DNA of 64,000 bases from Cladorhizidae sp. MBARI D1340-BT2 (taxonomy: Eukaryota > Porifera > Demospongiae > Poecilosclerida > Cladorhizidae), in the NCBI GenBank assembly GCA_028752905.1, contig JAQNBH010000017.1:33059908-33123907 (forward strand), read 5' to 3'. Numbering within the stretch: the first letter of the stretch is position 1; each line of letters begins with the position of its first letter. The notes under the pieces were generated by a model, which was not told the DNA's origin, made no database searches, and worked only from the letters and a program-made list of their open reading frames with translations. A program made the position numbers and the translations under genes. Shown here piece after piece: positions 22,708 to 34,115 of this stretch.

Positions 22708-22974
22708 AGACACGCTGAAATTTAATTTATTACGATGTGATTTCCAGGGGGTAGGGCGGTGGGGGAACTCGATCCAGTGGTAGGGGGGGGGTATCATATA
22801 CAGGGTGTTTTTTTTAAACACTTGAGGAACACTTGAGGAGAGAAATCATTTTCTTGTTCTTGCCACCCATTTGTGCCAAGGCAATGCATATGGCATGACA
22901 TGGTCTGGGGGAGGGTGGGGAGATAGTTTCTATTGGAGGGAATTTTCCCCTTCCTCTCCTGTACAACCTGCTGG

Positions 22975-23110
22975 GTATAGATGCAGGTGATTGATTATTC
23001 CTGGTGAAGGATAGAGCATCTAGTCGAAACCTTGAGAGAGTAAAATTCAAGTTGATTATTGAGAAGGTCATTGTAATTTCGTTATGTCGACTGAGAGTTC
23101 ATTGAGAGTG
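22975..23110. mobile_element. Copy of a dispersed AGCATCTAGTCGAAA repeat
   Basis: 'GGATAGAGCATCTAGTCGAAA' (given here by its parts AGCATCTAGTCGAAA and GAGAGTAAAA) followed by CATTGTAATTTCGTTATGTC and ACTGAGAGTTCATTGAGAG recurs at 41375-41500 and, diverged, at 45170-45285. It ends right at the acceptor region of exon 3. Confidence 0.6.
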
Positions 23111-23165
23111 GGATTATTTTCTCTCCGTTATAAATCTCCTCCCCCCTCCCCTCCTTGTCCCACAG

Positions 23166-23507
23166 ATTTTGGTGCGCGGCCCGTCAAATCGAAGGCCATC
23201 TCCGCTAACATTCGACTTCCAATAATAATCCATACAAACAACACCAACGTCACCGTTGGAGTCGGCAAGGATCACAAGTTCTCCTGCAACGCGTCCAACG
23301 TCCTGCAGCTGCAATGGTTCCACTTCCCTGACCCAGATGATGTGTGGTCTACGGTGCTGACCAACTCGTCCGACGGCAAGGTTGTGGTTACACGCAGCAA
23401 CACACTCCTGCTGAGGGATGTTCAGTTTAATGACGATGGCGGCTACCAGTGTCTCCTTACCAACAACATCATGCGTGTTGCCATCATGCACATCCTGAAG
23501 GTTGTGG
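23166..23507 (+). CDS. Ig/FN3 receptor exon 3: Ig domain 2
   Basis: Encodes residues 105-218. Starts after TTGTCCCACAG and ends at donor GTAAGT. The cysteines are in KDHKFSCNAS and DDGGYQCLL, the core tryptophan in LQLQWFHF, and the D-x-G-x-Y-x-C motif is intact. Sequons NVT, NAS and NSS are present. The first 20 residues (FGARPVKSKAIS) are a linker. Confidence 0.9.
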
Positions 23508-23756
23508 GTAAGTGGTCATCACCCTGTGCTTAGTCTAGCCAGTGTCGTCTTGACGATGCACCTCGTGACGGAGAGACTGGAGTCTCTGTGTGTCTGGAGT
23601 GTCATGTTGGTTCAACAAGTGAGCCAGGAATATTGTTTGTCTGCACCGAGGTCATAATTCACCGTTTTTGGAGGGGTTCGTTTGTTAGATCTGAGAAAAT
23701 GGCTTGCATATCTTTTGTTCGGAATAGATTTAAGGAAGGAGGCGCGTTGAAAGTGT

Positions 23757-25251
23757 TATTATAAAATGCCATATCTTTGCAAACATTCATGCTATGGTCC
23801 TGATTTATACACCAAAATGTAGCCAGTGCAGTGTGCGTTCTGGTGGTAGTGTTGTTTTGCCATAGATGTTTATCTTTGGGAACTGCACCCCATCAAACTC
23901 CTTTTTAATTGCTACTCTCCAGCGGCAAGTCTTTTTGAAATACTATAACAACTGTGATGTACACACACTACAGTTGGAATCCCAAGAAATATGTAAAGTG
24001 GTTATGTTCATGTGAAGGGGGAGGGGTCTAAATGATGATGAAGTACAAACACCAACAGAACTTTGTGGTTACGACTTTGGAGCTCCATAGATTCTGCACA
24101 CTTCTTTGTGTGAACTGGATGTATACAGTAGCTCAAATGTGAAATATTAAGGTAAGTTCCATCTTTCTTGTTGCTGTCTACAAAGATTGTCAATGGAAAC
24201 TCTGCTTAAGTAGCACTAGGATCATTTGTTTGTCAAGCCGAGATCTCACAGTGATCAAATTATCAATTCTTTGGCTGCTTCAATACTGATCTTCGTAATT
24301 TTTGCTCTCAAATTTACACACAAAGCATTTGTTTTGCAGCGTCCCTTCATTAATTTTTTGAAGGTGATGCAACATCCCATTGAAATAGATAGATTTATCA
24401 TTACCTCAAATATGCAAAGACCAGAGTGATATTATCCGGCTTCCTGGGTTATCGAAAAATGAGAGAGTCGGTGCCTATCAGGCGGCAGAGTTTTGCAGTT
24501 GAAAATTCATTTTGCCAGGAGAAAATTTTAACCCCCAAAGCAAAAGAAAGATGGCCAAAATTATTTTATTTTTTTGAGAAATTGTTATATGAACCCGACT
24601 CTCTGTGTGCTCTCTTATGATATTAAAAAAAAAAGCTGCATTGTTATAACTATGCTCAAGTCACAGGCAGCCGAAGTGGGTGTAGCTCAAAATCTGAGTG
24701 CCTGCAAAGGTTCAAGATGTGGTTCCTGATGGGCAAGTATGTGTCATTAAAATCAATTTTCTTGCAACCCAAATTTTGAGGTACACCCACTTTGGCTGAC
24801 TGTAACTTGAGCATAGTTATACCTATGCAGCTTTTTTTAATGTCAAAAGAGACCACACAGAGAGATCTATCATTTGAGCTATATATCAGTGAAGTGAGCA
24901 GGATCTATGGAGCTCCAAAATCATCACCACAAGGTTACGTTAGTGTTTGTATTATATAATTTAGACCCCTTCACATGAACATAAGTTTATTAAAAAATCT
25001 CTTACTTTCATTATGTAGTGTGTGCGGGTACAGCTCTATCAATCACAGCTGCTATAGCCATTCAAGACTTGGCGCTGGGAAGTAGCGATTAAAAAGGAGT
25101 TTGAGGCGTGATTTTACTTCGCATTCCAACCTGCAGTTCCCAAAATTACGGCAAAACAAAACTATTATATTGGCTACTTATGGTACATGAATCAGGCCCA
25201 TAGCATGAATGTGTGCAAAGATACGGTACTTTATGATAAAACCACCTGGTC
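23757..25251. mobile_element. Foldback element A, about 1.5 kb, in intron 3
   Basis: Both halves are reverse complements over several hundred bases. Matching pairs include the termini (left ATATCTTTGCAAACATTCAT at 23771; right ATGAATGTGTGCAAAGATAC ending near 25226), the GGGAACTGCA block, the TTTGGAGCTCCATAGATTCT block and the AGTTATAC-containing inner block. The outermost pairing begins TTATTATAAAATGCC and ends GATAAAA. About 400 bp of unrelated sequence (24190-24600) interrupts the left arm. No transposase is encoded. Related copies are at 27000-27985 and 11525-11640. Confidence 0.75.
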
Positions 25252-25339
25252 AGACAACCCCCACTCCAGACTAGCCAAGGATGGTCACATGATTGTCCGC
25301 AGCATCACCGGACCATCCAGACCGGCCTTGGAATTACTC

Positions 25340-25359
25340 GGGGGGGGGGGGGGGGGGGG
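25340..25359. repeat. Poly-G run of 20
   Basis: Uninterrupted G run inside intron 3, shortly after the foldback element. Confidence 0.9.
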
Positions 25360-25669
25360 AGGTTTCCATTAGACAATCTAGCCCTAGGTTTATTTATGGG
25401 CCTAATAGTAGGGACTTGCCTTGAGGTGAGATAGCTACCTAGCTCTGCAACCGCAGGTTCATGGTAGAGTTGTAGCAAGGTCCCTGGAGTATTTGCTAAT
25501 GTGATAAACCTCCCCCATTACCATATTAGCATGTCAATAACTGTCCCACTTGTAGGGTTGGCGTGAAGTGCTAAGCTTTTTCAGTTTGCAAAGGAACCGA
25601 GTGATATATCGAGTTTATTCGACTAGTGAACCTCTTTCCAAGATAGCCCTCTGTTGTTATCACAAGTGT

Positions 25670-26020
25670 AATATGGCTTTTTGGGAGCTACGTGTAACTC
25701 ACCCTCTCCAACAGGAATGTGGCTTAGAGGGAGTTAACTCTCTCTCTCCTAAGATGGCTTAGAAAGAGTTAACTTGCTTTATCCTAAGAGTGTGTGGTTA
25801 GAGGTGGTTAAACTTTCTCTTGTCTTGAGAGTAATAATTATGGCTTGGAGGGAGTTTACTTCCTCTCCTAAGAGGAGTCTGGCTTAGAGGGGGTTAACCC
25901 TTTCTCCTAATGAGTAGTACACCTTCTGGTTAACCCTTTCTCCTAATGAGTAATGTAGCTTAGAGTGAGGTAACTCCCTCTCTGAGGAGGTGTGGCTTGG
26001 AGAGAGTTAATGCTCTTCCT
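25670..26020. repeat. Degenerate repeat with TTAGAGGGAGTTAACTCTCT motif
   Basis: About eight loose copies, 35-45 bp each, of GTGGCTTAGAGGGAGTTAAC followed by TCTCTCTCCTAAG. Copies are diverged, unlike the other arrays in the window. Each contains a GAGTTAACTC-like palindrome. Confidence 0.7.
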
Positions 26021-26344
26021 AACAGATGCAAGACCACACACACACACATCAAGTAATGCACCAGAAGCTGGCTAAGTCAGATTCTGGATATTTAACACAT
26101 TTTTAAGGATTGAATGACCAGAACCCTCTCCAGTGAAGTGTAACTCGAGACAGTTTGTAGCTGACAGGATGAGCGTCCTGTTTGGTAGGGAAGCCAGCCT
26201 GCAGAGCTGCAGTAAGGGTTGTGCTGGTGATAGTGTAGTTAAGGTGTTTTCTTTCTGGATATCTTTTCTTGATTTCAGGTTTATATTATTGCTGCCTGTT
26301 GTTGTTGCTGTTGTTGCTGTCGTTGTTGTTGTTGCTGTCTGCAG

Positions 26345-26485
26345 TTTTTCCTGTTGCCACTGTGGAAGTTAGTTACCTTGAGGTGATGGAAGGTCAGAGT
26401 GCATCCTTGGAATGCATGGTGTCTGGAAACCCTTTACCTGATGTCACATGGCGGGATAGGCTGGGTGCTGCACTACAGAACACTG
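26345..26485 (+). CDS. Ig/FN3 receptor exon 4: Ig domain 3, first half
   Basis: Encodes residues 219-265, including EGQSASLECMVSGNPLPDVT and WRD, a textbook I-set start (cysteine, then G-x-P-x-P-x-x-x-W). Acceptor CTGTCTGCAG, donor GTGAGA; phase 1 in and out. The acceptor lies in a (TTG/CTG)-rich run that forms its pyrimidine tract. Confidence 0.9.
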
Positions 26486-26738
26486 GTGAGAGTCCCTTCT
26501 TATTTCACAAAGCAGTGCCCCTGCATGCTTGCAAAGATACGGTTTTTGTCTCCTGGGTGACCACTCTGTGTGGTTGCCATGGCACCCATTATGGTGTTTT
26601 TATGTGTAGTGTGTGTGTGTGAATTGTGGGCGGAGTTAGAGTCCTCATAGTAGATGATTGACGGAGTTCATCTAAATTGTTGCACTCCCAGTTGCTATGA
26701 TGATGACTTTGTTGTGGGTGTTAATATTGGTGTTGCAG

Positions 26739-26894
26739 GTGTGACTATAACTACTGAGGTGCACAACTCCACCAATATGATCAGCGTCCTCAACTTTACC
26801 GCAGTGTACGCCAGCACCACGGGACCATACACCTGCTCGGCCGTCAATGTATACGGCCATATCTCCAAGGCCTCCATTTATCTCCGATTAGCAG
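26739..26894 (+). CDS. Ig/FN3 receptor exon 5: Ig domain 3, second half
   Basis: Encodes residues 266-317. It completes the I-set fold with LNFTAVYASTTGPYTCSAVN and VYGHISKASIYLRL; the second cysteine is in YTCSAVN. Acceptor GTTGCAG, donor GTCAGT; phase 1 in and out. Sequons HNST and NFT are present. Confidence 0.9.
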
Positions 26895-26999
26895 GTCAGT
26901 TAGTGCTACTTAGATCAGCCACGGAGGCAGGCAGTGGAGGTTTTTAGTGATATTAATAGATCTTGGTGTGTGTTTTTAAGGGGGAGGAGTGCTGAGCAT

Positions 27000-27985
27000 G
27001 TCTGGAACAGCGTGATTTGTGGTGAAAACTTTGGAGCTTCATAGATTATGCACACTTCACTGTATGAACTAGATATATAGCTCAAATGATAGATCTCTCT
27101 GTGTGCTCACCTTTGATATTAAAAAAGCTACATATGTATAACTATGCTCTAGTTACATGCAGAAGTGTGGGTACCTCAAAACCCGAGTGCCAGAATTGGT
27201 TTTGGTGCTGTTCCCGATTAGAAAGTGCTAGCCATCGTTATCTAGAGGACCTCTGGACGTGTTGGTGTGTTGGTTTAGGCATAACATATTAGGCAAGCGT
27301 GGGATGATGGGGGGGGGGGGGGGATTTCCGTTGAAAATTAAAAAATTTCAGCACCCATGTGATTTCGTGCCTAATCGAATACGCTTGTTTTGTAGAGTAG
27401 GGCTTCCTCTAGCCACAAATAACAAGCTAGCACTTTCCAATTAGTAACCACGACTACAAACAGGCAATCAGATTTTGAGGTACATGTACTCCACTTTGGC
27501 TGCATGTAACTTTAGCACAGTTATACTTATGCAACTTTTTTTAATATCAAAAGAGAGCACACGGAGAGATCTACCATTTGAGCTACATCAAGTTCATGCG
27601 GTAAAGGGTCCATGCGGTAAAGGGTAAAGAATTTATGGAGCTCCAAAGTCGTAACCACAAGGGGTTTTTTTCTCGTGTTTGTATTTATAATTTTTGACAC
27701 CCTTGACATTTTCCACTATAAAAAATATATATATGTAAATCTGCATCAAGTTGTGTGTTTGTATAGCTCTATCAATCACAGTCATTCAAGACTTGATGCT
27801 AGTGAGTTATTGACTTAACGGATTTGATGCACTGACCCTACTTCACATTCCAACTTGCAGTTCCAAAAGATAAACATGTATGGCAAAACAAAACTACCAT
27901 CAGAAAGCATCTGCACTGGCTACATTTTGGTATATAGATTAGGACCATAGCATGAATGCGTGCAAAGATATGGTAAGTACTTTAA
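27000..27985. mobile_element. Foldback element B in intron 5
   Basis: Same family as 23757-25251. The left arm has TTTGGAGCTTCATAGATTAT and TATAGCTCAAATGATAGATC; the right arm has ACCATTTGAGCTACATCAAG, ATGGAGCTCCAAAGTCGTAA and GGACCATAGCATGAATGCGT. The outer left arm is missing, so this copy is truncated at about 27000. A G15 run lies in the loop (27309-27323). Confidence 0.7.
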
Positions 27986-28406
27986 ATGGTGAACCACGGT
28001 TTTCAGCACTCTTCACCCCTAAAGGCATTAAGTGTGGGGCGGGATTTTTTTTTTTTCATTATCGTTAAAGATGTGGGAGTCATTTGGGTGATATTGTGGG
28101 AGGTAGATAGCAGGAAGTGTGAAGGTGGTGGTGGTGTGTGTGTGTGCAGTGTGGTCGAGGAGTCCCACCACTCACCATCTGTTGTTTATTATTCTACGCC
28201 CAGACGCAGCCTTTTATGAATATATTTACTGCATCTGGCCGGCTCTTGAGTTCAGTGTGGAGTAATGGTTTACCATTTATGAGGAGTGGTTGGGTAGGAG
28301 TCTTGTTTACAGCACACACCTATTCTCTTATTAGGTAGTAGCTATTGTTCTACATATTAATATGTGTGTATATATAGTGTCAAAGCAGAGCTATTGAATA
28401 CTATAC

Positions 28407-28442
<36 letters not shown>

Positions 28443-28522
28443 GTGTGTGCAACGTATTTCCTAGAATAATTATATACCGTAAGCACTGTTAAGCCTCAAT
28501 TATCTGGAGCCTGATCATCTGA
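27986..28522. other. Intron 5, no exon seen
   Basis: Holds GT-rich text at 28120-28150 and a (TA)n/(CATA)n palindromic microsatellite at about 28405-28450. No coding sequence supported. Confidence 0.4.
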
Positions 28523-28747
28523 TTATCTGCAAGGCTAGTTGCATGCACATACGCACATGAAGGGCATGATGTCCGCTCTGTTTGGGAGTGTGTCTGTTCC
28601 CGTATCGAGTCACGCAGAAGGGAGAGAGATAGAGAGCTTCTGAACAAGTTGAGGGCTAAGGCTTCAGTCTTAAGAGAACCATGCCTTTCTATCGAAGAGA
28701 AAATTTATAAGTTGAAAAGTTTAGAGTCACTGCCGGCTGGGGAGTAG
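28523..28747 (+). CDS. Unrecognised basic ORF inside intron 5
   Basis: An open frame of 74 codons reads, in part, VWECVCSRIESRRRERDREL and SIEEKIYKLKSLESLPAGE before a TAG. It is rich in Arg, Lys, Glu and Leu and looks like a short helical or coiled-coil stretch. It has no start codon near its left end and does not fit the receptor's phases, so it may be a retroelement fragment or nested exon. No function is assigned. Confidence 0.25.
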   Translation, partial: LSARLVACTYAHEGHDVRSVWECVCSRIESRRRERDRELLNKLRAKASVLREPCLSIEEKIYKLKSLESLPAGE

Positions 28748-30059
28748 GTTGGGATTCCAAGCTTGCTGTCTGTGATCTAGGGAATAACGAAGACTAGCTT
28801 TTTTATTTTTTTATTATTATTATTTTTTACTTTTTCCCCCTCCACCTTCCTTTTCAATGATAGTATTTCCACAAGGAAATTAATGAGAAAGCCAAAGTTC
28901 AGGTAAGATGAGAGAGAGCTACATATTATTACCTGAGGCAGACGATTCTAATGATGAAGAGGACTTATCTTTTCGTCACCTGCTGAGCATTGGAAATACT
29001 GGAGAAGGTTCTGAAATGGTATCAACACCAGATAGACGGTCAAGCAACATCACTCCTCCATTTAAAAAATTCTGGAAGCATTACAATCACATGTACAATG
29101 CCCAGTGCCCTTCCCACATATTGCCTCTTCCCTCCTCAAAACAAGATGTCCGTCTCAGGTGTTCTGTGTACACTGAACTAGCACAAGTGTGTATATTTAA
29201 TTATGTGTTGAGGTATTTTAATCAAATTCATGGCCTAGCTTATGAATATAAGAGCCTCAGTTAAGAGTAATCTGGTTAGTCTCTAGTCCTTGCGGGTGGC
29301 CAAGGGTCTGAGATTATGTACAAAGAATTTAGGCATCCTAATGGAGCAAACACTCGATGAGAGAAGACGTAGCATACACAGTTGGTCTCGACTCTTAATG
29401 GCTGTCTCGGACTAGGTTTGCGCTTGCACTTTGAACCAGCTGCTGTGTGCCGACATCTCCAGCTCACTCTTATAGAGCTAGTTTGTGCTAACTAACACTT
29501 GTACAAAAAGGGCCGTTATGAATTGCAGTACCTTATGGATTCGTAAATGAAGTTTTCTCGTCCTTGTCGAGGTCAGAGGAAGTGTCACTAGAATGCAAGC
29601 CTGTGAAATTTCTGGGGCTGCTTCGGCTGACACCTCTCCTCTTCCGGCTAACACCTCTCCTCTCACTTTCGGCTGATACCTCTCCTCCTTCCTCCCTCGG
29701 ATGACACCTCTTCTCCTCCCTCCCCCGGCTGACACCCCTCCTGCTCCTCCCTCTACTGGCTGACACCTCTCCTCCTCCTGCCTCCCTCACTTGAGGGACG
29801 ATGAAGTCTCCATGCATGGGTCTTGAATGATTTTCTGGTCACCTCCGATACCTGCGCGTGTGAAGCGAATGCTCGCAGACACAGCAGAGGGAAAACAGGT
29901 TTTTCATTTGGACCTCATCAGTGAGCGAGGGCGATACTATTCATGGATGATGTGGTACATGAATATACATGTATATCACAACATTTTCACACTCTCTAAT
30001 TAGATCAGAGGAATTTGACGTCACTGCCATTTTGTTAGGTTGTGTTGCCATTGTTACAG
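28748..30059. other. Rest of intron 5 with a weak 118-codon ORF and a short minisatellite
   Basis: A plus-strand frame at 28908-29264 (MRESYILLPEADDSNDEEDL start) is mildly protein-like but unrecognised. A minisatellite with CGGCTGACACCTCTCCTCCT units occupies about 29620-29785 (about 6 copies of 25-30 bp). The acceptor for exon 6 is ATTGTTACAG. Confidence 0.35.
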
Positions 30060-30160
30060 GCACGCCTGATCCTCCTCATAATGTCACGCTGGAGCTCGTT
30101 AACTTTACTAACATCAGGGTGAGCTGGATTCCCCCTCAATCTGCTGTGGACTCTTATGTA
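30060..30160 (+). CDS. Ig/FN3 receptor exon 6: FN3 domain 1, first half
   Basis: Encodes residues 318-351: TPDPPHNVTLELVNFTNIRV then SWIPPQSAVDSYV. The P-x-x-P start, the alternating strand and the buried tryptophan (VSWIPP) are typical of FN3 strands A-C. Phase 1 in, phase 0 out, donor GTAAGT. Sequons NVT and NFT are present. Confidence 0.88.
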
Positions 30161-30536
30161 GTAAGTTCTGTGTTTGTTTAAATGAAACACCTTTACCTAA
30201 TTACCTGTCGTTTGTACTGTGCTGGCACATGCTTAGTGCATTAGCGTGCGTTGATGCCATGGAGAATTCTGGGACCATCCGTGGACGTCCGAAGTTCTTG
30301 TCCACCTAATACTGGCTAGGGCTAGGATTAGGGGGAAGCTACTTTGAACTTTGGACTCCATGGTAAATTTCCCTGTGGCACTCCTCAGCACCACAGACTC
30401 CACCTACCTAGCAGTGTCGCGAGTTTGTTGATCCGTTTCTCTTTGCACTTTGTAGTTAGCTAATGCCTGTGTGTCTAGATTAGCTCTCTGTTAGAGAAGC
30501 AGCCTGTGTGCTCCATTACTCCTAACCTCCTCACAG

Positions 30537-30732
30537 ATTATGTGGAAGGAGGTGAACGGCAGCTCCGCTACTGCGGGCTACTCTTCGCTGGTGCAGGCCT
30601 CCAGCCAGGGGAGCAGTGTTGTGCTGACAGGGCTGGGTAGGTTGACCCACTACAGTGTCTTCTTGTATGCCAGCAACTCTCAAGGGATGAGTCTTGACAG
30701 TGAAACCGTCACCATAGCAACCTCTGCTACAG
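30537..30732 (+). CDS. Ig/FN3 receptor exon 7: FN3 domain 1, second half
   Basis: Encodes residues 352-416, including VVLTGLGRLTHYSVFLYASN and SQG, the conserved FN3 'L-x-x-x-T-x-Y-x-V-x-V-x-A-x-N-x-x-G' block. Acceptor CTCACAG, donor GTACGT; phase 0 in, phase 1 out. Sequon NGSS is present. A CTA/CTG trinucleotide region starts about 20 bp after the donor. Confidence 0.88.
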
Positions 30733-30749
30733 GTACGTCAGTCAGTATG

Positions 30750-31190
30750 TACATACTACTACTACTACCACTTATTACTACCACTATTATTACTACTACT
30801 ACTACTACTATTACTACTATGCTACTACTACTATGCTACTACTACTACTACTATGCTACTGATATACCACTTACTAATGCACTACTACCATATTACTGCT
30901 GCTGCTACTACTGTTGTACCACTGCATTACTACTACTACTGCTGTACCACTGCATTACTACTACTACTGCTGCTGCTACTGCTGTACCACTGCATTACTA
31001 CTGCTGCTGCTACTACTGCTGTACCGCTGAATTACTACTACTGCTGCTACTGCTGTACCACTGCAATACTACTGCTTGCTACTGCTGTACCACTTGCCTG
31101 CATTACTACTACTGATGCTGCTACTGCTTTACCACTGCATTACTACTACTACCACTACTACTACTACTACTATATGCTAGTACTGGTAAT
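30750..31190. repeat. Trinucleotide mosaic (CTA, CTG, ATT)
   Basis: CTACTACTA and CTGCTGCTA blocks alternate with a repeated GTACCACTGCATTACTAC motif. It keeps long frames open, which are artefacts. It lies in intron 7. Confidence 0.9.
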
Positions 31191-31869
31191 TACTGCTGAA
31201 GCTGAGTGTAGTTGCTTTGCAAAAGCTTGCCTACCTAATCATGCAGATCTAGCAGTGCTTGCACTAACTAATCATGCAGATCTAGCAGTGGGAGCTCCTA
31301 CAAGAACCTGTGTGTGTTTATACCAAGCCATGGTTGAACTTGATCTTCATGGCTAGCTTCCGTTTTTGACCCACCTAAGACCTCTTACGGCCACCCCAGA
31401 GTTTGGTGTGGTCTGGTGGGTATCTTCAGACATTAGCTATTTAATATGACATGAGCAAATATGCTTTGAAGGGAGAGATGTGCGGAAGACCATCTGCCTT
31501 AGCTTAAAGTTAGCCTCCCCTTATGGACTTGTACTTTGACTGTCCTGATGTGTCCACTTGACGCGAGCATTTCACAACTCGCACTTCAATGGCTGCAGTT
31601 CTCCATTTAGGCATGAGCTGAAGGTGTTGCTTCTCTGCCTGCTAGTCATGTCTCCCCTAAAAGGAGCACTCTTGTTTTCTTTCTTCTTGGACAAATTCAT
31701 CCCTCTCTCAGTTTTCATACCCAACATTTGCTTGTGAGTATGCAGTGTGATATGCACACACATACCTGCACACAATAGAGTCCAGTGTGAGGACTGCGCA
31801 TCATTATAGCCACCTAACACTATAGTGCAGTTAATTGAACACAATTAGTAATGATACCAGTGAAACCCA
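31191..31869. other. Intron 7, no exon seen
   Basis: Unique sequence with a short duplication of CTAATCATGCAGATCTAGCA (31236 and 31267). No coding sequence supported. Confidence 0.4.
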
Positions 31870-32420
31870 GAACCCTATCGACAGTTCTGGGCCCAATTAT
31901 GCTAGCTTTATCGTTAATTAACTAATGGTGATGCTAATTAGTGATGGGCTAGATTTATCATTAATCATTAGGGAGGCCTAATAATGGTAGATTTATCATT
32001 AACTAATGTTAGGCCTAATTATGCTAGATATATCATTAACTAATGTTAATTAGTGAGGCCTAATTATGATAGATTTATCATTAACACATTAGTTAATTAG
32101 CGAGGCCTAATTATGCTTTATTTATCGCTAACTAATGGATTATGCTAGATTTATCATTAACTAATGGTGTTCATTAATGAGGCCTAATTACGCTAGATTT
32201 ATCATTTACTCATTAGTGAGGCCTAACTACGCTAGATTTAGCATAACACATTAATTAGTGAGGCCTAATTGTGCCAGATTTATCGTTAACTAATGTGTTA
32301 ATTAGTGAAGCCTAATATTATACTAGATTTACCATTAATTAACTAATGTCAATTAGTGATGACCTAATTATGCTAGACTTATCTATAATTAACTAATGTT
32401 GTGCTAATTAGTGATGCAGT
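31870..32420. repeat. A/T-rich satellite with TTAGTGAGGCCTAATTATGC units
   Basis: About ten units of 45-65 bp built from GAGGCCTAATTATGCTAGAT then TTATCATTAACTAATG, moderately diverged. Located just before exon 8. Confidence 0.8.
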
Positions 32421-32495
32421 GATTGTTGTTGTCTTGGAGTTGAGTGGTACATTTTTTACGTCGTTGTTTTTCCTTATTCAACATTGACCACACAG

Positions 32496-32753
32496 TCCCC
32501 AGCATCCCCAGGGGTGTGGTGGTCCTGGATATTGGACCCACCTCTGCCCACGTGGAGTGGCCCCCTTCGTTGCATCCCACTGATGATGGAGGTGCTCCAC
32601 TGCAATCAGTCAGACTGACTCTGTACCTAGTGACAGAGAAGAGGTTTCAAGACACAAATTTCACCGTGAACATAGAGGAGGAGTTTGTCATCATCTCCGG
32701 ACTCACAGACAAGACCACTTACCAAATCAAGATGGAGTTTGGGAATGCTCAAG
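32496..32753 (+). CDS. Ig/FN3 receptor exon 8: FN3 domain 2
   Basis: Encodes residues 417-502. Starts PSIPRGVVVLDIGPTSAHVE with the strand-B tryptophan (VEWPP), and contains VIISGLTDKTTYQIKMEFGN and AQG, the FN3 F-strand pattern. The frame stays open to a stop at 32799, but the donor GTGAAA at 32754 joins in frame to exon 9 and restores the expected G strand (NAQGFGPGLLSDVFRT), so that donor is preferred. Sequon NFT is present. Confidence 0.85.
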
Positions 32754-32829
32754 GTGAAAACCAAGGAACCGTTATCGGCCATATGTCATGCACTGGATAG
32801 TAGATAGTCTGTTCTGCCGAGTGGCTGGC

Positions 32830-32960
32830 CCAACAACTGAAGTGGGAGTGTAATAACCAAGTGGGTGTGTCATTTATGTGGGTGTGGTTCATTAAAACGA
32901 GCATGGTGTGTTTAGGTGGGTGTGGCATTTTCAAGTGGGTGTGGTGTATTAATCCGATAC
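32830..32960. repeat. GTGGGTGTGG cluster
   Basis: Five or six loose copies of AAGTGGGTGTGGT-like text separated by short A/T-rich spacers, similar to 56-175 at the window start. Confidence 0.55.
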
Positions 32961-33424
32961 TCGAGTGGAACTCGACCTCATCAATTTTGGAGTGTTGTGT
33001 ATTGGATAGTGTGGGTGTGGCAATTAATCTTAAATTTGATATGTCTTCGAGTAGATCTAAACAGGAACTGTCACGGAAACCAATCTGTGACGTCACCACT
33101 CTCTGACATGCGCATGTGCTGGTAACAGGCTAGTTAAAGTCTTCATACACTAGATACATAGCTCCATCACCATGGAGATCACCATGGAGAACACTGGGGG
33201 CTTGTAGCTAGGCATGATAATGCTGCTTGCTGTGAAACTTTGCACCGACTTGGTGGGGGACCACCCACCAGACACACTTTGGAGTTGTGCTGTGTTATTT
33301 GGTGATCTGGGTTTCTCGCACTGGAGTGAGAACTTTGTAGCTCGCCTGCTGTTCCGAGTTTCCCCCTGCTGCCGTGGGACAGTCCCGGTGTCTTCTGAGG
33401 ATGTTGGTATAGAGTTCAAAGATT
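32961..33424. other. Intron 8, no exon seen
   Basis: Unique sequence. No coding sequence with matching phase was found. Confidence 0.4.
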
Positions 33425-34115
33425 CATAATATGCACTGGCGAGGACTAGGGGGTCAAATTAGGATTAGGGCTAGGATTGGGGCCTGGCTTAGTGGTTAGA
33501 CTAGGATTAGGGCCAGGGTTAGCCAGTTAAAGCTAGGATTAGGGCCAGGTTAGGCTAGGATTAGAGCCATGATTAGGGCTAGGATTAGAGCCATGGTTAG
33601 GGCAGGATTATGGCCAGGGTTAGGGCCAGTTAAAGCCAGGATTAGGGCCAGGTTAGGCTAGGATTAGAGCCATGGTTAGGGCTAGGATTAGGGCCAGGAT
33701 TAGGGTTAGGATTAGGATCAGGATTAGGGCTAGGATTAGGGCCAGGATTAGGGTTAGGGCTAGGATTAGGGCCAGGGTTATGGACAGGAGTTTGAACTAG
33801 GGTTATGGCTATGGGAGTTAGGGTCAGGGACTAGGGTCAGGGATTAGGATCAGCTATTAGGCTAGGACTAGTGGTTAGGGCCACACAGATGAGGGCCAGG
33901 GATTAGGGTCAGTGGTTACATGTAGGCGAGGATTAGGGCCAGGGTTTAGTACCCATGGTTACGGCCAGGGATTAGGATCAGCAGTTGGGCTAGGGCTTGG
34001 GATTAGGGTCAGGGATTAGGATCACCGGGTTAGGCTTGGATTAGGGCTAGGGTTTAGGACCAGTGGTTAGGGCCAGGGATTAGGGCTAGGATTAGGGTTA
34101 GGGCAATGGCACCTT
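33425..34115. repeat. Degenerate telomere-like array (TTAGGG/CTAGGATTAGGGCCAGG)
   Basis: About 690 bp in which GATTAGGG, GGTTAGGG, GCTAGGATTAGGG and GCCAGGATTAGG recur with a 6-bp or 12-bp beat. TTAGGG is the animal telomere unit, so this resembles an interstitial telomeric or subtelomere-type sequence that has decayed. It lies in intron 8. Confidence 0.8.

Noticed and set aside
30540..31356. ORF extensions rich in Leu, Tyr and Thr after receptor exon 7
   Set aside because: The real exon ends at the donor at 30733; beyond it the frame only reads CTA/CTG repeats.
32754..32800. Stop codon after receptor exon 8 as a truncated, secreted receptor end
   Set aside because: The donor at 32754 joins exon 9 in frame and completes the FN3 G strand. 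A retained-intron short form is possible but unsupported.
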